Shown here: one piece after another, positions 37,579-48,013 of the stretch
Layout: every line of letters starts with the position of its first letter
How positions within the stretch are numbered: the stretch's first letter is position 1
Origin: Plectrocnemia conspersa
Lineage: Eukaryota; Arthropoda; Insecta; Trichoptera; Polycentropodidae
Assembly (NCBI GenBank): GCA_009617715.1
Contig: VTFK01000539.1
Location: 124,001-188,000, forward strand
Direction of reading: 5' to 3'
DNA length: 64,000 nucleotides
Position numbers and translations under genes: made by a program
The notes under the pieces: generated by a model
Told to the model about the DNA's origin: nothing
The model's database searches: none
Seen by the model: only the letters and a program-made list of their open reading frames with translations

Positions 37579-38194
37579 GACACAGTAAGAATTGGTGACA
37601 TATATATTATTATTTATAAATTATGATGCGTAATACAATCTACGGACTTTTCTTTAGTTGAGCGCAATACTTGGATGATCACAAAAATTAGTGTACAAAG
37701 CAGAATAAAACCTATTTATAAAATCAGTTATTTGATAAATACAATTTATCATTGAAACACGTGTTCTGGATTAGCAATTTCGAAGAAAGAGTGCTGTATT
37801 GTAAGCTGATTTAGAAAGATCCAAGAAGTCCATTATTGAGATGTTGTCGAATTGCTTAAGCCCGTTGTTGAACAATACCGCAAAATAGGGTCCCCTCTTA
37901 CTTAGACCATTAATCCGCTTCATTAACAGATAGTCACGAATCTAATCGAACCAATTAGCCCTACTTCCGATATTTTTTTTTATCTTCGGCTGTAAATTCA
38001 AGATATAAAAATCATAATTATTTTCAAAATTCACAATCGTGATGGGGATCGACTAAATTTTTTGGTTTCACACCTCTGTTCTTATATATCTATATATATA
38101 TCTATATAATGGTTAATATTGTAACAAATATCAAAATTAAAATGGTGCAAAAATTGTATAGATATGAAAGCTACTCAGTTTAATCTGATTCAAG

Positions 38195-38266
38195 TTTAGA
38201 ATAGCGTAGCCCGTAAGGTCTAGACTGGTTAGTTAGATGCCACGGGTTCGAGCCACGTCACCAGAC
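38195..38266 (+). ncRNA. tRNA-like SINE head or tRNA pseudogene
   Basis: TAGCGTAGC at 38202 resembles a pol III A box and GGTTCGAGCC at 38245 matches the B box GGTTCGANYCC. Their spacing of 43 bases equals that in tRNA genes. The acceptor and anticodon stems cannot be folded convincingly, so it is not a functional tRNA. It most likely derives from a tRNA-related SINE. It lies between the two arms of the inverted repeat pair. Confidence 0.5.
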
Positions 38267-38426
38267 ACAAATTTTTATTTAAAAAAAATGCTATATTATT
38301 ATCCTTTGATTATCAATTATAATATACATATTAATTTATAAATAATTATATAGATGTAATCGATTCATAGATTTTAAGTATTATGGTTAATGTACATTTG
38401 AGGGTATTTATTATGTTTGATTGACT

Positions 38427-38502
38427 TGCCCAGTTGGTACAAATTTACTACGTTGTAACGCATTGGGCTTACGTCTGTCAGGTTACAATGGAAGATTAAA
38501 AA
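38427..38502 (+). repeat. Inverted repeat pair, right arm
   Basis: Contains CCCAGTTGGTAC, TGTAACGCATTGGGCTTA and CTGTCAGGTTACAA, inverted with respect to 37509-37578 about 850 bases away. A worn third piece, GGTTGTTACGTATTGGGCAT, lies at about 38669-38688 in the same orientation as this arm. The family is unknown to me. Confidence 0.8.
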
Positions 38503-38699
38503 AGTATATAAATATGAGTGTTAGAGTATGATAGACAGGATCAGCGAGAAAATAAAGATAATCGTATTGGAATTATGCACCAAGATTTTTTCCGTTCCAG
38601 GTCAATTAGACTTTTTACAAAGATTACTTGAAACGAATTCGATAACGGGTATAGCAAGTATGCAGGTTTAGGTTGTTACGTATTGGGCATATATATATT

Positions 38700-39370
38700 A
38701 GGATATTTTTATCAATAAAATATTAAATAAAAAATAACCATATTTAACTAAAAAAATGTACTTTTAGTATATTAAACGTATTTTTAAATAAAACTAAAAA
38801 TACAAATATTTAAGATGAACATATAAATAACTTACCTATATTAAAATTGTACAAGAAATCATTTTAATAACCAAATATAAAAATAATAATAAAGGTTACA
38901 ATATCATATATCATTTAATAAATTAATTAGGTCAACACTAAATAATAATTTGAATTATATATTATATAATATCTATAGATTAGGATTTTTATATTTTATT
39001 ATTAATTTATAAGAATAATTTATAATTAGAAATTATTATTTTATATAATAAATTATTTAAGAATTGTTTTGTAGTATTTTCTACCTTTAAAAAATAATAA
39101 TTATCATTTAGAAATATTACCTTTATGTATTTAAAATAACGTCATCCCTTTAAAAGATGAAATGTTAATTAGTATATGTATATGAAATAGCAGCGCTAAA
39201 TTAAAATGCTTTGTTGCGTGATTTTCACTTTATTCTCAGTATTTATTTTAATATGATTTTCCTGAGTTGATTAATAGCAGTTGATTAACTTCAGGGATTG
39301 TAATATATGTTTTTTAAATTAAATTTTCATTAACACGTATCGTTTTCCTGGAATCAGAAAAGCTCCAGTC
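38700..39370. other. AT-rich spacer
   Basis: AT-rich, low-complexity in places; no gene seen. Confidence 0.6.
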
Positions 39371-39389
39371 ACGTTCATTTTTTTTATTC

Positions 39390-40040
39390 CGTTTATGCTT
39401 CCTCATTATGTTTTTTCGTTAAACAAAACATTCCAGAGTCCATTAGCGCGGGCCAGTCTCGAGCGCGGATTTCGAATCCGCGTTTTCCCAAAGACACGAA
39501 AAGGGGGATGCTGCGCGCCCCCGCACAACGCACCCTCACCCGGGCCCGAGATGCTTCAGTACGCCCGTGAGCCCCGTCGCCCGCGAACGTGTCCGTTTCA
39601 GGGCCCGATAAAACATCCAGAGACATGTTTCGGGTTACGTCGTTCTAGTCGTCGTGACCGTCCAGGGCTTCGGCTACGCCCTGTGCCAAAATGCCCAGGA
39701 AGAGACCGTCGGCAAACTATTGGCTACCGATCGCCAATCCATATTCTCTTCTTTCGCGCGTGGATCGTGTGTGAATATCGTGTGTGATCGATCAGTGGGG
39801 GAGGATTACAGTCCCGCTTTTGTCCGAATTTAATTGCGAAATGTTCGGCTGTTACGTCACGTAGATCTACGGACTTTTAACGTGGTGCATACGCTTATCA
39901 AACGAGCCGGCCGTGCTTGTGCATAATTCGCGGTTCAAAACCATCGATAGGTGGCACTCGAGAAGTAATTTATACCACTTGTCGTGTAACCATCGTAATA
40001 ATAACCGATACGAGAGGTACCCTAGAGTAATTAAATATTT
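39390..40040. promoter_or_regulatory. CpG-rich island, possible promoter or exon
   Basis: 39430-39720 is among the most GC/CpG-rich sequence of the window and has long open frames on both strands (130 codons plus, 77 codons minus). Candidate short exons exist: on the plus strand MLRAPAQRTLTRARDASVRP before CCC|GTGAGC, and on the minus strand an ATG at 39626 (MSLDVLSGPETDTFAG) before CGG|GTGAGG near 39540. Both donors are suboptimal and neither product is recognised. A CGCGGATTTCGAATCCGCG palindrome lies near 39464-39482. The island could be a promoter-associated first exon. Confidence 0.4.
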
Positions 40041-40600
40041 GCCACAGCGTGAACATATACATTCGTCAAAATTTAAAAAAGTTTAATACAACCTAGACCG
40101 TAACAGTGTTAATAAATTATACTAGGATAACTTGTAATTAGCTCATTTTTATTATCATGATGAGATAAATGCAAAAATTGAGCACCATTTTTGTAAATTA
40201 GTTAATTAAACTTGTGGATAAAATTAGCGGTTGCTTCGACCATTCTTTCATTTAAAGCAATCCTCACATTTTTTTTGCAGATCTATATTTAAAAAAATAT
40301 ATGTATATAAACTAATGAAAATTTTGGCTGTTAAAAAAACATAAATATACTTTAAATAAATTTAATTAAAATAGTTAATTTACATTTAATGGCCTCAATG
40401 TCTTTATTTAAAATGCAAATATAATTTAAATGTTTGATCTATTGCTATTAATTTAAAATAATAAAATTAGCGAAGATTTAATCTATTATTGATTGAATAT
40501 AGATTTTATTTTAATATCATCTGTGGGTCCTCTCGATCTTTTATGCTACGATACACCATATATTTTTAAAATCAATTTACTATCTGCGTTTATATCACAA
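40041..40600. other. AT-rich spacer
   Basis: AT-rich; no gene or repeat recognised. Confidence 0.5.
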
Positions 40601-40777
40601 TAGGTCATTTTGGCACGATTCGTCGCACATTGTCGTTCCGATCGGATGGAAATTTTCATCTCTACATATTGGCCAGTTAAAAAAATCGAACATATACCCA
40701 AAATAAGTAACAGTCGAACATCGATGTGATACTAAATTGTAAAAAATAACTGTGATAACAAATTGAACCTTACAAAC

Positions 40778-40957
40778 ATGGAGATATATGTCATGCTCGG
40801 AATAAGTGTTCTACTCTATCAATTGTTGGAGTTTTTACGCAATCAAAGCTGGTGCTGGAAGACACAAGACGACGATTTAGAATGTTTGTGCTCTGACCCG
40901 GCCGTATTCAGTGTCTCTGTGCAGATTGATGATTCCGAAAAATCTATCAAGAATTAA
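40778..40957 (+). CDS. 59-codon ORF, putative membrane microprotein
   Basis: The ORF starts at ATG 40778 in a good context (ACAAACATGG) and ends at TAA 40955-40957. Residues 4-20 (YVMLGISVLLYQLLEFL) form a plausible membrane-spanning or signal segment, followed by a polar stretch with three Cys and two Trp (SWCW, LECLCSD) and an acidic/basic tail. I recognise no family. Downstream, about 170 bases of 3' UTR-like sequence carry two overlapping AATAAA signals (41124-41134), then an A19 run. This could be a small gene whose transcript ends near 41146, a retroposed mRNA copy, or a chance frame. An in-frame TTG upstream adds five codons but the ATG is the likelier start. Confidence 0.4.
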   Translation: MEIYVMLGISVLLYQLLEFLRNQSWCWKTQDDDLECLCSDPAVFSVSVQIDDSEKSIKN

Positions 40958-41123
40958 GTGTATTTATAAGGTGTGATTCTATTAACGTCGGCGATCTGTG
41001 TCCACGCTCGAAAGCGATCAATTTGCGTTTATATTTTTGCTGAATCTATTCTATAATTCATGGGGTGACTTCCCGCCCCTTTTGCACCCGTACACAAACA
41101 AACGCAATCACGGTGTGATGAAT

Positions 41124-41165
41124 AATAAAATAAAATCGTCTGTTTCAAAAAAAAAAAAAAAAAAA
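41124..41165 (+). terminator. AATAAA signals followed by genomic A19
   Basis: AATAATAAAATAAAA gives two overlapping AATAAA hexamers, 12-17 bases before a run of 19 A (41147-41165). This spacing is that of a polyadenylated mRNA 3' end, so the run may mark a retroposed transcript. No target-site duplication was found. Confidence 0.55.
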
Positions 41166-41169
41166 TGAA

Positions 41170-41460
41170 CGCCCTTCCTAGTCATGTTTATTGTTCCGCT
41201 ATTTCCTCCTCCCGAGAGGGCCGCGAGAAAAGGCCATTAAAAAAAGTTACGCAGCGCGGAATAATGAATATTTCATATCGACTTGACGAATTATCGACGT
41301 TTTTAAAGCTTTGACGCGTAAAGAAAGAGATTATTATGTATAGTACTACCCCCGGTTTGCCTCCCTGATGCGGCCGAGTAAACCGACTTCATTATGTATA
41401 CATTTAAAATTTTAATATATTTTCAAATTTAATCCTAAAAGGGATAACTGTCAATATTGA
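41170..41460. other. GC-richer island after the A19 run
   Basis: Complex sequence with CGCGAG and GCAGCGCGGAATAATG words and no long frame. Its continuation beyond the A run argues that the surrounding island is native DNA, not only an insertion. Confidence 0.25.
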
Positions 41461-44030
41461 TAAACATACTAATGGGTTGTAACATATATTCGTTCCGTAA
41501 ATTTAGTATTTTTAAAATAATATATTTGTTAAATCATAAATATCAATTTAATTTTCCACCTTTCTTTGTAGCAGAAGAATTACTCTCTTAGTATTAGAAT
41601 AATTCCTGGTACCTACTAGCGATAGCTGAGCTTAGTAATTTTAATAGGAGTTTAAATCTGGTAAATTTATACTATTAAGATATTTCTACAATTGATAATC
41701 TGAAGGTACAAGACCCGGATTTCATGGTGGATGCACTAAAACAAGCTTTGTCGTATCTTTGATATGGTAAAACGCAATATCCTTTTTATTGTATTACTAT
41801 GGATTATTCCTGTTGATTGTTTCTTTCAATTTTTTCAATTGTGTGTAGCACTTATTAAAATCAATAGTTTTGTGGCAGTAGCTCGTAGGTCACGATATCA
41901 TTCTAATCTAACCAAAAACACAACATGACATTTTTAAATGAAAGTCAGTCTTTACGAGGATCTGTACAGCTCACGTGATATTTTTGTAATAATGTTTTTA
42001 TACGGATACGCCTCATATTTTTTATTTAAAAAAATCCTGTATAAATTTGTATTACTTATTTTTTTAAATTAGATTCAAAATATATTAATAATTTCAGTTG
42101 CTAGTTAACAGCAATTTTTTAGTTAATAAGAAGGAATTAAACAGGTATTAAAAATACATAAATAAATTATTAAGACTATCAGGCATAACTTTTTACAATA
42201 AGAATACTAGAAAATAATAATTTATGCATCTAATGCAAGATTTACTTGGCCATTTTATGTACATGCTTAAATTTTAATTTCGTCTTTTCGTATTCGCCGG
42301 TTGCATTTTATTTTAATAATATTCAATTGTTATTAAAAATCTAATTTTGAAAGGTTTGTATGAAAATATTTGTTATAAATTATTTTTATTCAATTGTTTT
42401 ATTGATTTAACGTAAAAAACAAAATAGTGTTATTCTAAACCGGGCAAACGTATGTTATCACGCGTCTAATTTTCTGTTTATATCGTGACATTTTGGGGTT
42501 TAATTGATACGGCCATCTCAGGTTTTCGTAAATGTATTGATATACAAGTAATAAAGTGTATTGGCCATCCACTCCAGGTGTAGTCTGTGATCGATGAATA
42601 GTCCGGTACAAGATGCATCTTTGATATCGAAATTTCCTTTTCATATTTACCAGTGCTACTTTTATCTCATTGAATCATCTTTCGAATTGGTTATACATGT
42701 CAAAAACATCTTTGCAAAAGCATAACACACTTTTTATTTTTTCCATGATTAAATTTCACAAAAAACGATTACGCTCATTCTATAAAATGACGGTTTAAAT
42801 GTTCATTTTAATTATCCTTCGCCATATTACATAGAAAACGGGTTAACGGGATAAATATATGTTACAACCTATGTCATTAAAAATATAAAACAATGATGCA
42901 TTTCATATCAATTCATTATAAAGCGATGCGAGTTTAAGAAGCATATTTTTTATCTGCTTTTCGTGTCTAGTATTGACAATTAATATCATCTCCTTTTTTA
43001 ATAAAATTTCAAAGACAGTGTTTTTTTAATCTTTAACTTAGTATTTCAAATTAAAACATTGTATATAATACAGTGTATGTGTATTACTGGTGAAGTAATA
43101 TTTTCACTAGCGTTTGAGATTTGATAAAAGCGATAAAGATTATTACTAAGCGTTAGTAAAATTATATGGTGCTCTAAAATGTCTATGAAACTTAATAATA
43201 AAACCAGCACGATAGACGAGTAATATAAGTCGCTGACTATTGACCCGAAATCCCATAAGGATATTAGTGTTTTTTTTTTTAATTTCTAACATGTCTGGGA
43301 GATCGGAATATATAGATAAATATTACATAATTATAATTCTGATCAATCTTTACAGATTAAGGTTTATTTAAATTTTAATATTATTACGGATGAATATTGT
43401 GATTAAAAGTTTAAATCGAGCTCAGTCTTCATATTAGTTGTTAAAAAAATTTAACAATGAACTACTTCATCTCATCGATAATATCTTGTTTTAAAAAAAT
43501 TGACAGTTCCGAAACGTTTATTTTCTGTTCAAACCCCAACCGCCTAACGTAACCTTATAAATGTTATAAAAATAACTATAGTTTTCGAACCTACGTTAAT
43601 TTTATTTGTTCTGGTTAGGTTTTATTTATTTTAAATTGTATTATTTTGTTGAACGATGTGACGTCACAATTCTTCTGTGAATCTTCGATCATGTAAAAAC
43701 ACAATTTGTGAACAAATACAGTTTATTTGATAATGCGACAATTTATTCACCTGTCCATCCATAAATGAAGTAAAGATCCATCTTGGATTTTAGAGCCAAT
43801 TAAAAAATACGATACTGAGAATAAATTTATACTAGTTAAAATATATCTTCATTGGTAATACACATTCATTGTAGTAACATATTCATAACTAAATTGCGTT
43901 AACTTATAGAATTGCATTATACGAATTATATTTTAGATAAATACAAATAAATGAGGAAACTGAATTAATAATAAATATAATGCATGTATTAACATATTTT
44001 ATTTGTACAGCAGATAATTCGTCTCAATGC
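41461..44030. other. AT-rich spacer
   Basis: AT-rich, no gene or transposon protein motif recognised. The short minus frame at 42435-42644 shows no domain. Confidence 0.5.
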
Positions 44031-44039
44031 ACCGCATTT

Positions 44040-44399
44040 ACCAGGGAGTTAAATCCTCGAGTATCATCATCGGCAATTATCCCGCCGACGTTTCCTGCAT
44101 TTTCCCGTAAACTAATTTGAATCTCTTCATCGCTACCCCACACAGACGGGCGCTTCGTTCATTTTTATTCCGTCTCTCATTCACTCCATATTTAATACCT
44201 TGCAAATTGACCGGCTTTCGATCATAGCTTTCGAACGTGTACAATAGTGATCGGTTATTTTGTTCAATTTCAGAATAATAATTAAAAAAAAAAGTTGTCC
44301 TTAACGAGGGTCTCGGGGATGAATATTAATAGGCGCGTGTGTGTATATTTCGCGTAAGTGAATAAAGGGTGGCCTTCGACCCCTCCGGAGGCGTCCTAG
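44040..44399 (+). promoter_or_regulatory. Island upstream of GC-rich exon, possible 5' UTR
   Basis: CpG-richer sequence immediately precedes the coding exon. An acceptor-like string, CCTCCGGAGGCGTCCTAG, ends at 44399, so the exon could be internal. Otherwise this is the 5' UTR and proximal promoter. No TATA box is obvious. Confidence 0.35.
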
Positions 44400-44635
44400 G
44401 GATGCCCGGGGGGGGATGAACGCGGCCGGCATGGAGTCGCTGGCGCGGCTGGTGGGGCGCCGCCGCCCTCCCGGCGGCGCTGGGCCCCACGCGCGACGCC
44501 AGGCCCCGCGGCGCCTTGGTGCACGCCTCGCTGGCGCCCCCGGCCAAGGGGAGGCACCTCACGGGCACCTTCTGTCTGGCCGGCGACACCATGGAGGGCA
44601 TCATACAGTGTCTGGTCTTCCTCAAAGCTTTCTCG
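44400..44635 (+). CDS. GC-rich coding exon, frame broken by one base (partial gene)
   Basis: Codon third positions are almost all G or C in an otherwise AT-rich window. From ATG 44416 one frame reads MNAAGMESLARLVG. From about 44458 the strong frame is the next one: ALPAALGPTRDARPRG, then LVHASLAPPAKGRHLTGT and FCLAGDTMEGIIQCLVFLKA, ending FS at the donor TCG|GTGAGT (44635/44636), phase 0. The two frames join if one G of the run at 44454-44457 is surplus, so a sequencing/assembly error, an allele or a real lesion are all possible. The start could be ATG 44416 or 44431, or the exon could be internal with an acceptor at 44399. I do not recognise the protein. The minus frame over the same bases is a shadow. 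Confidence 0.65.
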
Positions 44636-44641
44636 GTGAGT
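44636..44641 (+). other. 5' splice donor GTGAGT
   Basis: TCG|GTGAGT matches the U1 consensus in all six intronic positions. It ends the GC-rich coding frame exactly where GC content collapses, marking the start of a long intron. Confidence 0.75.
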
Positions 44642-44854
44642 ATCTTTTGAGATTCGTACATAATGGAACGGGTCTTACGTAAATCAGTTACACTGGCATT
44701 AGTGTACCTGACATACTTCATCAGCATCACAAGCTCATTAAAATCCCAATTAAATTTCATCTGGCTGTACAGCTCGAGAAACTAAAATAATATATTGTAA
44801 TTAACCATGCAGATATACTTTTAAATGTCAATCTATGTTACTTTATAAATACAC

Positions 44855-44893
44855 TTTTATACCACAATTTCATATTAAAATTGTGGTATAAAA
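44855..44893. repeat. Perfect 16-bp-arm hairpin
   Basis: TTTTATACCACAATTT and its exact complement surround the 7-base loop CATATTA. Confidence 0.9.
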
Positions 44894-45553
44894 ATATTTT
44901 TTATTTTTTATCAATTTCGCAAATATATAAATTGATTAAATTTTTTAATCTGGTTTAAAAACAATACTTTGTAGTTATTACTTTGCTTTTTTTTTACTAT
45001 ACATTACCTATAATCTATTTTTATTATATAATGACAGTTTAGATGCGGGTCTTGGAGTTTCGTCTGCATTCGACTATTGTCCAAATCTTTTTATGTCGTC
45101 ATACAGAATTTAATATTTATTTTCGATTTGAATAATCATTCTCCGTATTCCTGCGGTACATGCGATACCAACCTATCCAACTTCTTCATTTACCTATCGC
45201 AGCAAGGTTGTGACATTAATTTCGAGACCTCACTGCTGTATGTGGGTTAGCTTCTACATTGACCCAATTGTTCTTCATTTACAAGGGTTTGGGTCTTCCT
45301 GGAGGTTCATTGTCGAGAATCATATTGCCAGCGCTCTAACCCGTGGATATTTCTATAACAGCTATCATTGCCTAATTTATCGCAAGTTTCTCTGTAAAAG
45401 ATATTTCTTAGCAAATTTATTATATACATATATATTATAGTAGTAAGGTATATTTTTTTGAAATATAGTTGACTTTATTCTTTAGTATATCAACATTGGT
45501 ATTTCGGTATTTTAAAAAATATTTACTAGAATATCAATTAGATTTTTTTTAAT

Positions 45554-45646
45554 GATAATTTGTATTTATATGTAAAAATAGATATAACATTTTTTAGTGG
45601 CTCTAGATAACTCTCTAGATAATTTGTATTTATATGTAAAAATAGA
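45554..45646 (+). repeat. 29-bp direct duplication
   Basis: GATAATTTGTATTTATATG and the following ten bases occur at 45554-45582 and again exactly at 45618-45646, offset 64 bases. A local segmental duplication. Confidence 0.9.
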
Positions 45647-47967
45647 GATTACTTATTTATAATATTTTTTTTATGGTTTTCCTAATTTAATTAATAATAA
45701 AAACTGTATAATCGACTCAAAAAAAGTATGTACTTTTTTTTATTTATTTGATTTTTTACTTAATACATTATACAATTAGGTGTAGGCTAAAACAATTATA
45801 AATAATTAATTATAAAAATGCATTCAAGACTAATTTAAACGTTGGGTATTTTTTTAAAGCAAAAGTTTAGAAAAACAATATATTTTGTAGAAGATCCAAT
45901 AAAACAATATCTTATTAAAAAAAAACACTTGAAAAACCCAACTCATTACAATATATTATATATATTCAGAAATTTTTAGTAGTATTGTGATTATTATTAT
46001 AAATTTATGATACAATTTGATATTGCTTTTAAAAACATAATATTACGTTAAACAAGTCCTAAAAAATCTCTTTGATTTGAAAAGGAATATTTTTCTCAGA
46101 TAGAATAAGAGATGAATGAAAAATAAGAACAGTGTGTACAATACGTTTTTGTAGATGTGCAATTAATTATTAATCGTTTAGTCTTTCGACTTGTTGACAT
46201 ACTGTTTCGTAGTATGAAAGCAGCTTTAATTATTGAGAGGATTTCTAAGCTATATTACTCTGTTTATATAATGTAACACTGTAAATGTATACAATACATA
46301 GTTTTGTGTGCATAACATATATTTTTATTTACTCTTAACAAAATTTAAAGGGATTACCATAACCGACATTGTTAACAAAGCTCTCATAAATATTACTTGG
46401 CTATAAATGTGATATGAGTAAGATTACGATCAAATTTATATGAAGCTGTGCTATATTTAATCTTAGTCTTAAACCATTGAATGGTAGTGTTTATCAAATA
46501 TTCAATAATCTTGTGTCTTACATCAGCACACAGTGCACCTCTTAAAGTCTTAGTTCGTAAACACGAAACATGAAAAATTGATATCTCAATATATTTGCAG
46601 CTTTTACATATTTATATAAAAAATTTTCTCTCTTAATGTATGTATATCGTGCTTGGATATATTAAAACATCTGCAGCGAATACTTAAATATTAATAATAA
46701 AATATTATTTAATTCGATATTTTAAAATTTTAATAATATACTTGTATATAGCATTAATTAAAAAAGCAGCTATATTTTGTAAGCTTCCAAGGAAAATCAC
46801 AACATTGAAAAACATTTAATATGAAAACCTGGCACATGGGTATATTTATAGAACGATGTTGTTATTGTTAATGTTGCGTTTTACATTATATTAATTTCGT
46901 GTCAGAAAACTCCACCGTCCTATTATATCAAAACAACGCGGTTATCTCTTATTTTACGTAGGTGGTAAAAAATCTTAAAAAAACATATTTTTCTTACGGG
47001 GTAGATTCTCTGTATGTATAGGGAAAACCTCTAGGGAGTCCTTTCGGAAAAAGAACCGCTATCCGTTGACGCACGTCGCGGAAAAATCAATCTCCATATT
47101 TATGAGTTTTATTCATTATTTTTGCGTGTGCACACATGTATTCCTGCAAATTTGTTTAAAAGTGTGACACGGATGTGATGTATTCAGTATTGTGACGCAC
47201 AATTGCCGTCCGACGGTAAAGTTTTGTTTTAATGACTGTGGACGAACTTTTTCTTGATTAAATTTGTTTGAAAGTCCGAGGATATTATACTGTTCAAGTT
47301 TAACTGTTAAAAAATAATTATAAAACATTAAAACGAAATAAAATCTTTGTGATAAAATTTATAGTTGTATATATTACATTTCATACATACTACATACTTA
47401 ATCAAAAAAATTTTGAAATATTTACATTATTTTTTTTTAAAATTAATTTAAGAGTTGTATTTACTTTTAACTTTAAAAATACTTTTTTATACAAATATAT
47501 AATATTATATCATTAACAAACCAATCCATATATGTTTATGTATATAACTAAACCTTTATTAGGTTTTTATGGTTTATATATTATATAATATATTACAACT
47601 CTTTGTTACAATATCTTTATCAATAAATAAAAGGCAAATCTAGCTTTCGATTTAAAACTATATCTTAAATTGTTAAATTTAATCTATAAGACTTGAACAT
47701 ATAAGACACTGAACTGATATTAAACTCTGTTATTCAATAATATTTATTATAATAATTATTACTATTATTAAAGCTTACAATCAATACATGTCACTATGAA
47801 CGACCTATCTCGATTTTATTTTAATTACTCATAATGATATTCATCCTTGAGATTATACAAATATAGAAAAACCTAGTCCGTGATATTTGTAATTATATAA
47901 TAATTAATCATTTTGATTTCCCAAGCACTATAGAAATTGAAAATCAATAGTGTCCAATATGTTTGTT

Positions 47968-48013
47968 GAGTAGGAAAATAATATTTCATGTATAATATTA
48001 TTTTCCTACTCAG
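47968..48013. repeat. Perfect 19-bp-arm hairpin
   Basis: TGAGTAGGAAAATAATATT at 47968-47986 pairs with its exact complement at 47995-48013 around the 8-base loop TCATGTAT. Confidence 0.92.

Noticed and set aside
38820..38860. Minus-strand TAG joined to GTAAGTT
   Set aside because: The donor half is good but there is no pyrimidine tract upstream (AATTTTAATATAG), so a ratchet point is unlikely.
39464..39482. CGCGGATTTCGAATCCGCG as a tRNA T-arm
   Set aside because: It is a palindrome with one base too many for a T-loop and no other tRNA arms are present.
39395..39787. 130-codon plus frame as a protein gene
   Set aside because: Overlapping open frames on both strands are expected in a CpG-rich patch, and no domain, start context or donor supports this frame.
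43540..43640. GGTTAGGTTT word as insect telomere-like TTAGG repeat
   Set aside because: Only a single short occurrence, not an array.
44326..44760. 144-codon minus frame over the GC-rich exon
   Set aside because: It mirrors the GC-rich plus-strand exon. Codon bias and the GTGAGT donor support the plus strand.
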